Notes: generated by a model from the sequence alone, not told the origin. 12,792 nt of DNA from an uncultured Eubacteriales bacterium (GCA_900544295.1 UQUO01000055.1:1-12792), one strand, 5' to 3'; positions 1 through 6,397 are shown, numbered from the stretch's first letter. Made by a program: numbers and translations.

Positions 1-104
1 ACGCCAGGCCTCGTAAAGTTCTTAACTTTCATTCTGCTCAGGAATTATGGGACTTCGAACTCAACTCCTGTTGCACTTAGTTTGACAATTCACTAAAACT
101 ATTT
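1..104 (+). mobile_element. Right end of an IS30-family insertion sequence (partial)
   Basis: This AT-richer stretch differs sharply from the GC-rich gene beside it. It contains the last codons of an IS30-like transposase (stop at 78-80), followed by TTGCACTTAGTTTGACAATT (72-91), which resembles IS30-family terminal inverted repeats as I remember them. The transposase stop lying inside the terminal repeat is typical of that family. The exact boundary with chromosomal DNA cannot be fixed because the other end is outside the window; it should lie at about 92-106. The element enters the 3' end of the anti-sigma gene on the opposite strand. Confidence 0.75.
3..80 (+). CDS. IS30-family transposase, C-terminal fragment
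   Basis: Frame 3 of the plus strand is open from the window edge to TAG at 78-80 and encodes ARPRKVLNFHSAQELW followed by nine more residues ending CCT. RPRKVL followed by a short helix is the hallmark C-terminus of IS30-family DDE transposases, usually seen as NNRPRKxLG(F/Y)xTPxE. The catalytic domain lies outside the window. The family carries out cut-and-paste or copy-out transposition through its terminal repeats. Recognition rests on about 25 residues, but the motif is characteristic and the flanking DNA fits an IS end. The 5' part is missing only because the window starts here. Confidence 0.75.
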   Translation, partial: ARPRKVLNFHSAQELWDFELNSCCT

Positions 105-921
105 CCGGCCTGCCCATGGCGCCGGGACCGAGGGTGTAGCGCTGGAAGACCAGCACCGGCTCCCCGGCGGAGTTCAGGCGCAGCTGGGCCTCGTCTATGG
201 CTGCCTCTCGCTCGGCCTCGCCCAGCTCCCACCACATGTCGTTCTCGCCCGGGTCCTCCAGCAGCTGCGCCAGGCCCGCGCGGGCCTTCTCACGCCAGTT
301 TTCCCCGGCCAGGGCCTCGACGCTCAGCTCCTCGCCGGTTTCGAGGTCATAATTATAATAGTGGAAGGTCTCATAGGCCGTCGCCAGCGTCTCGGTCTTT
401 ATGACGGCGAAGGAGAGTATCTCATCCGAGGCGTAATATACCTCGTAGTCCACCTCTATGCCTATGGGGTGGTAGTCCTCCGGGTCGCCGCCTGTGGCGA
501 TGAAGGCCTCGTAATACTCCTCCGCGCGGGCCTCGGACTGCGCGACCTCGGCCTCGACCGTGGCCTCTATGAGCCGGTTCACGCTCCCGGCCCAGTCCGC
601 GCCGCCGAGCTCGACGTCTATGGCCGGGACCTCTATGTCCACGTTCTTCTTGTCGTCCCCGTAGTGGTAGCTGCGGACGGTGAGCACCCGGCAGACCTCG
701 CCCAGGAGCGGGACCTCATAGAGCGCGGCGGCGAAGGTCGGCACGGTGTTCAAAATGAGTACGAACACTGCGCAGGCCGCGATTATCGGCGATGCGATCC
801 GGATCGCATGCCGCCGCCGCGCGGCGCGCCTCGCGCCGCGCCTGATGGCGCCATCCACAAGCCCGGGCAGCTCCCGGGGTATCTCGGTCTGCATGTATAT
901 GTCCCTGAGCTCTTCCTTCAA
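61..921 (-). CDS. RsiV-like anti-sigma factor (DUF3298), 3' end altered by an IS
   Basis: Predicted membrane anti-sigma factor that holds the adjacent ECF sigma factor at the membrane. The short cytoplasmic N-terminus is very basic (residues 26-38). A single membrane segment spans about 40-60, followed by FAAAL, an AXA-type site suited to signal peptidase, which cleaves RsiV in Bacillus. The rest is an extracytoplasmic DUF3298/RsiV-type domain ending in GPGAMGRPEIV, which matches the family's usual near-terminal motif. The start is TTG at 921, chosen because GGGGAGGTG (928-936) lies six bases upstream; the sigma gene stops three bases before it. The last roughly ten residues (VNCQTKCNRS region) are encoded by IS30-like DNA rather than native sequence, so the native C-terminus is replaced. 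Loss is probably only a few to 15 residues, so activity may be kept. Family assignment is by motif and context. Confidence 0.8.
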   Translation of the reverse strand: MKEELRDIYMQTEIPRELPGLVDGAIRRGARRAARRRHAIRIASPIIAACAVFVLILNTVPTFAAALYEVPLLGEVCRVLTVRSYHYGDDKKNVDIEVPAIDVELGGADWAGSVNRLIEATVEAEVAQSEARAEEYYEAFIATGGDPEDYHPIGIEVDYEVYYASDEILSFAVIKTETLATAYETFHYYNYDLETGEELSVEALAGENWREKARAGLAQLLEDPGENDMWWELGEAEREAAIDEAQLRLNSAGEPVLVFQRYTLGPGAMGRPEIVLVNCQTKCNRS

Positions 922-924
922 GGC

Positions 925-1401
925 TCACACCTCCCCGTCGTCCAGCTCCAGCCTCAGCAGCGCCAGGGCCTTGTAGAGCCTGGATTTGGCCGTGCTTAAC
1001 GTACACCCGGCGGCCTGGGCGACCTCCGCGAGCTTCATGTCTTCAAAAAACCGCAGGATTATGACCGTCCTCAGCTTGGGCGGCAGAGCCGCGACCGCGT
1101 CGTAGAGTGCAAGGGCCTCGGCCCGCCCCCCGGCGTCGTCCGGGGCGGGCAGGCTCTCGTCCGCGGGCTCCGTTTCCCGGCGGCGGCGTATGCGGTCTAT
1201 GCTCTCGTTCACCAGTATGCGGCAGAACCAGGGCTTTATACGCGCCGGGTCCCGGAGCGCAGGCAGCTTTCGCAGGCCCTTTTCCACGGCGTCCTGCACG
1301 ATGTCCAGCGCGTCCTCCCGGCTGCGCACGTAGCTGTAGGCTATGCGGTAAAAGCCCGCCTCGTTCTGCCTGACAAAGTTGGCGAATTCCTCGCCGCTCA
1401 T
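925..1401 (-). CDS. ECF RNA polymerase sigma factor (SigV-like)
   Basis: A 158-residue group 4 sigma factor. Region 2 spans about residues 5-75, with the core-binding/-10 helix DALDIVQDAVEKGLRKL and then IKPWFCRILVNESIDRIRR. Region 4 spans about 95-152, with helix-turn-helix LAEVAQAAGCTLSTAKSRL (124-142) for -35 recognition. I chose ATG 1401 rather than upstream in-frame codons (to 1446) because it follows the TAA of the lipoprotein gene by one base and gives the normal ECF N-terminus; the longer form would overlap that gene with arginine/proline-rich sequence. There is no strong ribosome binding site, so translation is probably coupled to the lipoprotein gene. Its partner is the RsiV-like anti-sigma factor immediately downstream. 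In Bacillus and Clostridioides the SigV/RsiV pair responds to lysozyme; that role here is inferred from the partner. Confidence 0.9.
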   Translation of the reverse strand: MSGEEFANFVRQNEAGFYRIAYSYVRSREDALDIVQDAVEKGLRKLPALRDPARIKPWFCRILVNESIDRIRRRRETEPADESLPAPDDAGGRAEALALYDAVAALPPKLRTVIILRFFEDMKLAEVAQAAGCTLSTAKSRLYKALALLRLELDDGEV

Positions 1402-1402
1402 G

Positions 1403-1864
1403 TTATCCGAGGGCCTTCTGCGCGGCCTCGCGCACGCCGGAGGCATCCTCCGCCACGCAGAGCACCACGTAGCGCCCGCCGGAGATTATGACGGCGTCCT
1501 CCAGCTTCGGCACCTCGGAGGGGATATAGCTGGAGTAATTCTCTATCCTGTCCGCGTTGCGGGCCTCAAGCTTCGTGACCAGCGCGGCAGCGGCCTCGGC
1601 GTCCGCCGTCTCAAAAACGGCGAGCTCCTCGGCGGTGGCGCCGGTGCCGGCGCGCACCCAGCAGCGCGTGTCATCCCCCGTGCCGTAGAGCCCCTGGGCC
1701 ACGGCCTCGTCCAGGGCGTAGAGCGTCTCACCGAACTTGCCGGCAGCGTAGAGCTCCTCGCCGAAGGCGTCGATATCCAGCTCCGGCTCGGCCGCCTGCC
1801 CGCAGGCCGCGAGCGGCAGGACGAGGCAGAGCGCCAGCAGAGCGGCGGTTATCCTCTTTTTCAT
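1403..1864 (-). CDS. Small lipoprotein, DUF4358-like
   Basis: A 153-residue lipoprotein. MKKR is followed by a hydrophobic stretch and the lipobox LAAC with the lipidated cysteine at residue 21, so it should be anchored on the outer face of the membrane. The mature part (acidic, alpha/beta pattern, YSSYIPSEVPKLEDAVIISGGRYVVLCV near the C-terminus) resembles DUF4358 proteins, a Firmicute family of unknown function that I recall beside SGNH hydrolases and acyltransferases. ATG at 1864 is preceded by AGAGGAAG. The SGNH gene ends 19 bases upstream and the sigma factor starts one base after this gene's stop, so all are probably one transcript. The function is unknown; accessory to the neighbouring SGNH protein is a reasonable guess. 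Confidence 0.75.
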   Translation of the reverse strand: MKKRITAALLALCLVLPLAACGQAAEPELDIDAFGEELYAAGKFGETLYALDEAVAQGLYGTGDDTRCWVRAGTGATAEELAVFETADAEAAAALVTKLEARNADRIENYSSYIPSEVPKLEDAVIISGGRYVVLCVAEDASGVREAAQKALG

Positions 1865-1883
1865 CGTATCTTCCTCTTTCTGT

Positions 1884-2819
1884 CTATTGTGCTGTGTGCG
1901 TTCTCAGGTAGTCCATCCAGACGACGCAGTACTCCGGCGTGAGGTGCACGCCGTCGCCCGTGGCCTCGAAGGGCAGATAGCCCTCGTCGTCCATGACGCC
2001 CTCGGCCACGTCCACGTAGTGGACCTCCTTCTCGTCCGCCAGGGCGCGCAGCTGGGTGTTCAGGCGGTTCACGTTGGCGATGGTGTAGACCTCGTCGTTG
2101 GAGTCCTTCCATTTGCTGACTGGGATGATGGACTGGATATATATGACGGCGTCCGGGTTTATCTCGCGGATCTTGTCGATTATCTTGCCGTAGTCCTCCT
2201 TGAACACGCTCTCATAGACCCAGCCGAGCTCGTTCATGCCGAGCATGATGTAGACCTTGCTGAACTCCATGCCTGCCAGCTGGTCGAAGGCCCGGGCCTT
2301 GCCGCCGCCGGAGATGTCGCAGTAGTCCGTGAAGATGCTGTCCACGGTGAGGCCGACCTCGGTTATGAAGGTGGCGTTCGTGAGGCCGGAATACATCTTG
2401 AGGCCTTCGGTGCGGGAGTTGCCGATGAACACGGCGTCGTCAAAATAGCTGTCGTCCACGGCCTCGCTCTCCGGCACCAGCATGCCGCAGTCGTTGGGCG
2501 TTGGGGTGGGCTTGGGGTGCCCGCTCTCCTGCGCGTCATCGCCGCCTTCGCCGTCCGCGCCGTCCTCGGGGGCGGCGCTCTCTTCGGGCGGCGCGCTCCC
2601 GGGGGCGTTTTCGTCCCCGCCCGGGGCCTCGCTCGGCGGGGCCGCGCTCTCGGCGGGGCCGAGGTCCTCTGCGGGCTCCGTCGCCCCGTGCCGGCCCGTG
2701 AAAAAGCCGGAACTCGTTATGAGCATGAGCGCCAGCACGGCAAAGATCACAAGGGCCGTCTTCAGCCCGCGCCTGAAGCGCTGCTGCCTGTTTCTGCGCA
2801 CTCTGTCTGTTCTCGTCAC
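1884..2819 (-). CDS. Membrane-anchored SGNH/GDSL hydrolase
   Basis: A 311-residue protein with a basic N-terminus (RRNRQQRFRRGLK), one membrane helix at about 21-41, a low-complexity Pro/Ala/Glu/Gly linker (about 45-108) and an extracellular SGNH domain (about 115-311). Visible catalytic blocks are FIGNSRT (nucleophile Ser135), LGMNE (193-197, block III) and DGVHLT (Asp289, His292). Such enzymes remove or transfer acyl groups, often O-acetyl on cell-wall glycans; the substrate is not readable here. The start is GTG at 2819, preceded by AGGGGATGAG. The open frame runs on to 2975 but crosses the promoter region, so I rejected the longer form. It heads the SGNH-DUF4358-sigma-anti-sigma operon, which recalls Bacillus sigV-rsiV-oatA, where OatA also has an SGNH domain and protects peptidoglycan from lysozyme. 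Confidence 0.82.
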   Translation of the reverse strand: MTRTDRVRRNRQQRFRRGLKTALVIFAVLALMLITSSGFFTGRHGATEPAEDLGPAESAAPPSEAPGGDENAPGSAPPEESAAPEDGADGEGGDDAQESGHPKPTPTPNDCGMLVPESEAVDDSYFDDAVFIGNSRTEGLKMYSGLTNATFITEVGLTVDSIFTDYCDISGGGKARAFDQLAGMEFSKVYIMLGMNELGWVYESVFKEDYGKIIDKIREINPDAVIYIQSIIPVSKWKDSNDEVYTIANVNRLNTQLRALADEKEVHYVDVAEGVMDDEGYLPFEATGDGVHLTPEYCVVWMDYLRTHTAQ

Positions 2820-2859
2820 GCTTGGCTCATCCCCTGTTCTATCTGTCTCTGCGTATATT

Positions 2860-2888
2860 ATGACGCGGAGGACGCCGGAAAAGTTGAT
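2860..2888 (-). promoter_or_regulatory. Putative ECF-type promoter of the SGNH-sigma operon
   Basis: On the minus strand ATCAAC (2888-2883) is followed by TTTT, then 17 bases after the AAC comes CGTCAT (2865-2860). An AAC motif in the -35 with a CGTC -10 at 16-17 bases is the general pattern of ECF sigma promoters, including SigV and SigW types. Transcription would start near 2853, about 34 bases before the GTG start of the SGNH gene. Autoregulation by the encoded sigma factor is inferred. Confidence 0.5.
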
Positions 2889-2889
2889 T

Positions 2890-2909
2890 AGGAAAAATAA
2901 ATTTTTCCT
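2890..2909. repeat. AT-rich inverted repeat between divergent promoters
   Basis: AGGAAAAAT and ATTTTTCCT form perfect nine-base arms around AA. The repeat lies between the putative ECF -35 (minus strand, 2888) and the ZIP promoter region (plus strand). It is placed as an operator or UP-like element would be. I do not recognise it as a Zur, MntR or DtxR box. Confidence 0.45.
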
Positions 2910-2931
2910 TGTGTACTCCTGCAGGGCCCCA

Positions 2932-2940
2932 TGATATAAT
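2932..2940 (+). promoter_or_regulatory. Extended -10 promoter of the ZIP transporter gene
   Basis: TGATATAAT combines a perfect TATAAT (2935-2940) with the TGn extension. There is no good -35 at 16-18 bases (TGTACT at 2912-2917 is poor), as expected for extended -10 promoters. The start point would be near 2947, leaving a short leader that carries the ribosome binding site AAAGGGGGCGG. Confidence 0.6.
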
Positions 2941-2962
2941 CCGGCTGAAAGGGGGCGGAAGC

Positions 2963-3751
2963 ATGCTCGAAACAAGAGACGCCGCCATAGGCATACTCAT
3001 ACCCTTCCTCGGCACCGCGCTGGGGGCCTGTTTTGTGTTTTTCCTCCGGGGCGAGGTGAGGCCCTGGGTGCAGAAGCTGCTGCTCGGCTTCGCCTCCGGC
3101 GTCATGATAGCCGCCTCGGTCTGGTCGCTCATCATCCCGGCCATAGAGATGGCCGAGGGCCAGGGGACGACGCCCTGGCTGCCTGCCGCGCTGGGCTTCC
3201 TCGCCGGCGTGGGCTTCCTGCTGCTGCTCGACAGCCTCATCCCGCACCTGCACCTGGGCTCCGACTGCCCGGAGGGCCGCAGCTGCGGCCTGGGCAAGAG
3301 CACGATGCTCGTCCTCGCCGTGACGCTGCACAACCTGCCCGAGGGCATGGCCGTCGGCGTCGTGTTCGCGGGCGCGCTCTCGGGCGAGGCGGCGGTCTCC
3401 GCCGCGGCGGCCTTCGCCCTTGCTGCGGGCATCGCCCTGCAGAACGTTCCAGAGGGCGCGGTCATCTCCATGCCGCTGGTCGGTCAGGGCATGGGCAGGG
3501 GCCGGGCCTTCCTCGCGGGCCTGCTCTCAGGCGTGGTCGAACCGGTGGGCGCGCTGCTCACCATCCTGCTCACTGGCCTTATCACGCCGGCGCTGCCCTA
3601 CATCCTCTCCTTCGCCGCGGGGGCGATGATCTACGTCGTCGTAGAGGAGCTCATCCCCGAGGCCCAGGCCGGGGAACACTCGAACATAGGCACCATCGGC
3701 GCGGCCCTGGGCTTTGTGCTGATGATGATACTCGACGTCGCGCTCGGCTGA
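2963..3751 (+). CDS. ZIP-family metal transporter (GufA-like)
   Basis: A 262-residue integral membrane protein that should move Zn2+ or another divalent metal into the cytoplasm. It has about eight hydrophobic segments. The metal-binding signatures of TM4 and TM5 are both present: HNLPEG (His123, Asn124, Glu127) and QNVPEG (Gln160, Asn161, Glu164), plus VVVEELIPEA (Glu228/229) in a late helix. The TM3-TM4 loop carries HLHLGSDCPEGRSC, a likely metal-sensing or metal-collecting loop. ATG 2963 was chosen because AAAGGGGGCGG lies just upstream and the protein then starts like its family; the open frame extends to 2909 but crosses the -10 box. It is the only complete plus-strand gene, transcribed alone from its own promoter. 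It ends seven bases from the convergent cyclase gene. Confidence 0.92.
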   Translation: MLETRDAAIGILIPFLGTALGACFVFFLRGEVRPWVQKLLLGFASGVMIAASVWSLIIPAIEMAEGQGTTPWLPAALGFLAGVGFLLLLDSLIPHLHLGSDCPEGRSCGLGKSTMLVLAVTLHNLPEGMAVGVVFAGALSGEAAVSAAAAFALAAGIALQNVPEGAVISMPLVGQGMGRGRAFLAGLLSGVVEPVGALLTILLTGLITPALPYILSFAAGAMIYVVVEELIPEAQAGEHSNIGTIGAALGFVLMMILDVALG

Positions 3752-3758
3752 GCGGGCG

Positions 3759-4388
3759 CTAGTTCTCAATGCCGACGGCGCGCACAGGCGCTCCGTCGGC
3801 GTTTTTGTATTTGAGCGGCAGCGCCGCGAAGAAGAAGCGCCGCCCGGCGAGCTGCGAGAGCCCGCGCAGGTTTTCGACTATGACGAGGCCGCGCTCAAAC
3901 ATGAGGTGGTGCCGGGGGAAATCCGCGGCGTCCATGGGGTCAATGCCCATGGTGTCGAGCCCTATGCCCCTGACGCCGAGCTCCACGGCGCGTTTCACGG
4001 CGGCGGGGGAGAGGACGGGATAGGCCCCGAAATATTCGGGCGTGTTCCAGAACCTGTCCCAGCCGGTGCAGACGAGCAGGAAGTCCGCGCCCGCGGCGGG
4101 CTCCACGGCCCCGGCTGGTATTTCTCCGCCGGGCGCGCAGCCGCGCGCGTCCAGTACCCAGGCCTCGCCGCAGAAGGCGGAGGCCGGCAGCTCATCCAGC
4201 CAGGGCGCGCCCGCAAGCATGTGCGCCGGGGCGTCCATGTGCGTGCCGACGTGGGAGAAGAGCTCCAGCCGCGTCTCGCGGAAGCCGTCGCGCTCAAAGG
4301 CGCTGCCCTCGGAGAGGCGCGGCTGCTCCGTACCCGGCCAGACGAGGATGTCTTCGGAGATGGTGTGGGTGAGGTCGTATACGCGCAT
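3759..4388 (-). CDS. Cyclase-family metallohydrolase (kynurenine formamidase-like)
   Basis: A 209-residue soluble protein of the cyclase/kynurenine formamidase family (PF04199). The metal site motif HVGTHMDAP gives His46, His50 and Asp52, followed by His56. A second cluster, HHLMFERGLVIVENL (His160, His161, Glu172), matches the catalytic end of bacterial kynurenine formamidase. The N-terminal YDLTHTISEDILVWPGT is also typical. The family hydrolyses formamides, cyclic imides or similar, usually with Zn2+ or Mn2+. The real substrate cannot be told, and no tryptophan catabolic genes are nearby. ATG 4388 follows AAGGAGG by eight bases. It lies 61 bases downstream of thpR but has its own promoter in that gap. 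No terminator is visible before the convergent ZIP gene. Confidence 0.88.
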   Translation of the reverse strand: MRVYDLTHTISEDILVWPGTEQPRLSEGSAFERDGFRETRLELFSHVGTHMDAPAHMLAGAPWLDELPASAFCGEAWVLDARGCAPGGEIPAGAVEPAAGADFLLVCTGWDRFWNTPEYFGAYPVLSPAAVKRAVELGVRGIGLDTMGIDPMDAADFPRHHLMFERGLVIVENLRGLSQLAGRRFFFAALPLKYKNADGAPVRAVGIEN

Positions 4389-4423
4389 GTGCTGCGCCTC
4401 CTTTCCGCAGTATTTGCCCCTAC

Positions 4424-4453
4424 ATGATATCATGCCCCCGAGCGCGGCGTCAA
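4424..4453 (-). promoter_or_regulatory. Promoter of the cyclase gene with palindromic -10
   Basis: TTGACG (4453-4448), 18 bases, then TATCAT (4429-4424), each matching consensus at five of six positions, with TGA just before the -10 as an extended element. The -35 overlaps the thpR stop codon. The -10 lies within the perfect palindrome CATGATATCATG (4423-4434), which could be an operator. Start point near 4417. Confidence 0.6.
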
Positions 4454-4983
4454 CGCGGAAAGGGCGCGCGAAAGAGCTCCGTATAGGTGAGCCGGCCTCC
4501 GGGGCGTTCGGAGAGCATGAGGCGGATGTCGCGCACGGGACAGGCGACGGCCGAGCCCAGCAGCGCCCCCGGCTCCGCGCGGGACAGAACCCGGCGCGCG
4601 AGGGTGAGGTGCGGCGAGAAGCGCCGCTCTTCGAGCGAAAAGCCCCGCGCCCGGAGCTCGTCCGCGAGCCGGGCCTGCAGGCGCGTGAGCTCCGGGCAGT
4701 CCGCCGGGGCGAGCCACCAGATGTCGCCGCCCTCGCGCCTGAAGCGCCCCGAGCGCTCAAAGCGGAGCGTGAAGGGCTGCGACCCTGCCGCGGCGGCGAG
4801 CATGGCGGCGCGGGCGTCGGGGAGCCGCGCCTGCGGCTGTTCGCCGAGGAAGGCGAGGGTGAGGTGGAGGTTTTCGCGCCGCGAATAATTGGCGCGCCCG
4901 GCCCTTTCCCTGAGCCTGTCCCGCGCCGCCTCAAAGGAGTCCAGCTCGTTTTCTCCGAAATTTATCGCAATAAAGAGCCTCAT
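4450..4983 (-). CDS. thpR: RNA 2',3'-cyclic phosphodiesterase
   Basis: A 177-residue 2H phosphoesterase of the LigT/ThpR type, which opens 2',3'-cyclic phosphates on RNA ends. Both diagnostic HxTx motifs are present as HLTL at about residues 40-43 and 125-128, each followed by the usual hydrophobic/charged strand (AFLGE and ARRV). The N-terminus MRLFIAINF is typical of the family. I prefer ATG 4983 over ATG 4989 because GGGGGCGGTG then sits six bases upstream; at 4989 it would touch the start codon. The gene follows the kinase-operon terminator and precedes the cyclase gene on the same strand. A role in RNA repair or turnover is known for the family; no functional link to the cyclase is evident. 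Confidence 0.88.
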   Translation of the reverse strand: MRLFIAINFGENELDSFEAARDRLRERAGRANYSRRENLHLTLAFLGEQPQARLPDARAAMLAAAAGSQPFTLRFERSGRFRREGGDIWWLAPADCPELTRLQARLADELRARGFSLEERRFSPHLTLARRVLSRAEPGALLGSAVACPVRDIRLMLSERPGGRLTYTELFRAPFPR

Positions 4984-4999
4984 CTTCATCACCGCCCCC

Positions 5000-5008
5000 A
5001 GTATACCA
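5000..5008 (-). promoter_or_regulatory. Possible extended -10 promoter of thpR
   Basis: On the minus strand TGGTATACT is an extended -10 (TGn plus TATACT). No -35 is available because that position falls in the preceding terminator stem. The start point would be near 4993, only about 10 bases before ATG 4983, so the transcript would be almost leaderless. Confidence 0.4.
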
Positions 5009-5010
5009 CA

Positions 5011-5036
5011 AAAACGCCGCCCGAAGGCGGCGTTTT
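5011..5036 (-). terminator. Rho-independent terminator of the sugar operon
   Basis: Perfect 11-base stem AAAACGCCGCC/GGCGGCGTTTT. Read on the minus strand the loop is UUCG, closed by C-G, an exceptionally stable tetraloop, and the stem runs into TTTTTGTGG. It lies about 54 bases after the kinase stop codon and just before the thpR promoter. It could also work weakly on the plus strand, but no gene there needs it. Confidence 0.85.
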
Positions 5037-5089
5037 GGAGTTTATTCGCGGGACGTCGAGGACGACGCCTCATACGGCGGGGCGGGACT

Positions 5090-6391
5090 TCAAACCAGCG
5101 CCCCCGCCAGTTTGGCGGCGCCTGCGGCGGCGTCCTCGGGGTAAGGGGAGAGGACGGCGGGGCGGGCAAAAAGCTCTCCGGCGCAGCCGAGTATACAACG
5201 GTTCAGGCGCGCAGCGTTGCCGCAGAGCACCAACCTCCCCGAGCCGCGCGTGCTCTCAGGCATGAGCCTGTAGCTCGGAAGAAGCTCCTCGCAGACCCCG
5301 CGGTAGAAGGCGGCACAGAGGGCCTCGGGGGTGAAATTATCCATACTCAGACCCTCGATGGCCCCGCGCAGGCCGGGATGCTCCCGCGTGCCGCGGAAGG
5401 TCGTGCGCGCGCTCAGGCCCGAGTCCCGCGGCGCGGCCTCGGCCAGACGCTGCATGTGTCCGTACATCTCCGCCTCGCCCACTTCGCCCGCGAGCGAGCA
5501 TACCGCCCGCAAAAATCCGTTGAGCAGCCTCAGAGCGCTGCCGCCGCAGAGGCCGGCGCCGGTCATGAGCCGGGCCCCGCCTATGTACGGCCTGGGCTCA
5601 AGCCCCTCGGGACAGCCGGAGGGTGGGCAGAGCGCGCTCAGCTGGCTGGAGGTGCCGAGATTCAGCAGCACGTCATCCGGCCTGCCGGCGGCGCCGAGAA
5701 AGCCCGCCTGGTTGTCGCCTATGGGCAGGGCCACGGGCAGCCCGCCCGCCGTCTCGCCCAGCAGGGCCTCGCCGCGGACCGCTTCGGGAAGCATGTCCGC
5801 CGGTAGTCCCGCACGGGCCAGGGCCGCATGGTCGAAGCTGCCGGCGTCCAGGTCGAAGAGGCCCAGGCTGGCGGCCAGGCTCGCGTGGGTTCTCGGCTTT
5901 TCAAGACCGCAGAGCCTCATGGCCACATAGTCTGGCGCTGTGCAGAGCGAGACGGCGCCGGGGGGTACGAGGCCGTTCTTCATGTTATAGTAGTGCGTGA
6001 CCAGGCCGTAGCCTGTGGCGGCTTCGTATCCGCTCAGGGCGGCCAGCTCCCCGGCCCAGCTCAGGCCGCCGGGGGCGGGCAGATCCCCGCGCCCGTCTTC
6101 CCAGGTATACAGAGGCCCCAGGGCCCGGCCCTCGCGGTCGAGATACACAACGCCGTGCATCTGCCCGGTGAGGCCCAGGGCCGCCGTGCCCGGCACAGCC
6201 TCCCGCAGCCGCTCAAGCATGCGGGAGGCCTTTTTAAGAATGTCGTCCGCGCTCTGCTCCCCGGCCCAGGGGGCTCCCTCCAGCTTTTCCCCGCCGGGCG
6301 AGGTCAGGGAGCAGAGCAGGCGTCCGCTCTCGGTATCCAGTACGGCCCCGGAGATCGTGGTCGTGCCTATGTCTATGCCGGCTGCGAGCAA
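5090..6391 (-). CDS. FGGY-family carbohydrate kinase, sedoheptulokinase-like
   Basis: A 433-residue sugar kinase with the FGGY two-domain layout. The N-terminal phosphate-binding motif is GIDIGTTT (about 5-12). LTGQMHGVV (about 74-82) is the sugar-domain motif shared by xylulokinase and sedoheptulokinase. PIGDNQAGFLGA carries the likely catalytic base Asp226. LLNLGTSSQ (about 242-250) and LVLCGNAARLN (about 387-397) form the ATPase domain. The short length and the GDNQ block are closer to sedoheptulokinase than to xylulokinase or ribulokinase; substrate is uncertain. GTG 6400 is possible but sits inside the ribosome binding site. TTG 6391 is preceded by GGGAGGTG with a six-base spacer and gives the usual N-terminus. 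It is the last gene of the operon, beginning 16 bases after the epimerase stop. It probably phosphorylates the ketose made by the epimerase. Confidence 0.85.
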   Translation of the reverse strand: MLAAGIDIGTTTISGAVLDTESGRLLCSLTSPGGEKLEGAPWAGEQSADDILKKASRMLERLREAVPGTAALGLTGQMHGVVYLDREGRALGPLYTWEDGRGDLPAPGGLSWAGELAALSGYEAATGYGLVTHYYNMKNGLVPPGAVSLCTAPDYVAMRLCGLEKPRTHASLAASLGLFDLDAGSFDHAALARAGLPADMLPEAVRGEALLGETAGGLPVALPIGDNQAGFLGAAGRPDDVLLNLGTSSQLSALCPPSGCPEGLEPRPYIGGARLMTGAGLCGGSALRLLNGFLRAVCSLAGEVGEAEMYGHMQRLAEAAPRDSGLSARTTFRGTREHPGLRGAIEGLSMDNFTPEALCAAFYRGVCEELLPSYRLMPESTRGSGRLVLCGNAARLNRCILGCAGELFARPAVLSPYPEDAAAGAAKLAGALV

Positions 6392-6397
6392 ACCGCT

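Noticed and set aside
1887..2891. Plus-strand open frame of 334 codons
   Set aside because: Antisense to the SGNH hydrolase, whose catalytic blocks are intact; no recognisable domain.
2820..2975. N-terminal extension of the SGNH protein to 2975
   Set aside because: It would translate the promoter region and the inverted repeat. The GTG at 2819 has a good ribosome binding site and is followed by a normal basic N-terminus and membrane helix.
4042..5265. Plus-strand open frame of 407 codons
   Set aside because: It lies antisense to the cyclase and thpR genes and the terminator, has arginine/proline-rich sequence and no ribosome binding site. The minus-strand genes have clear motifs.
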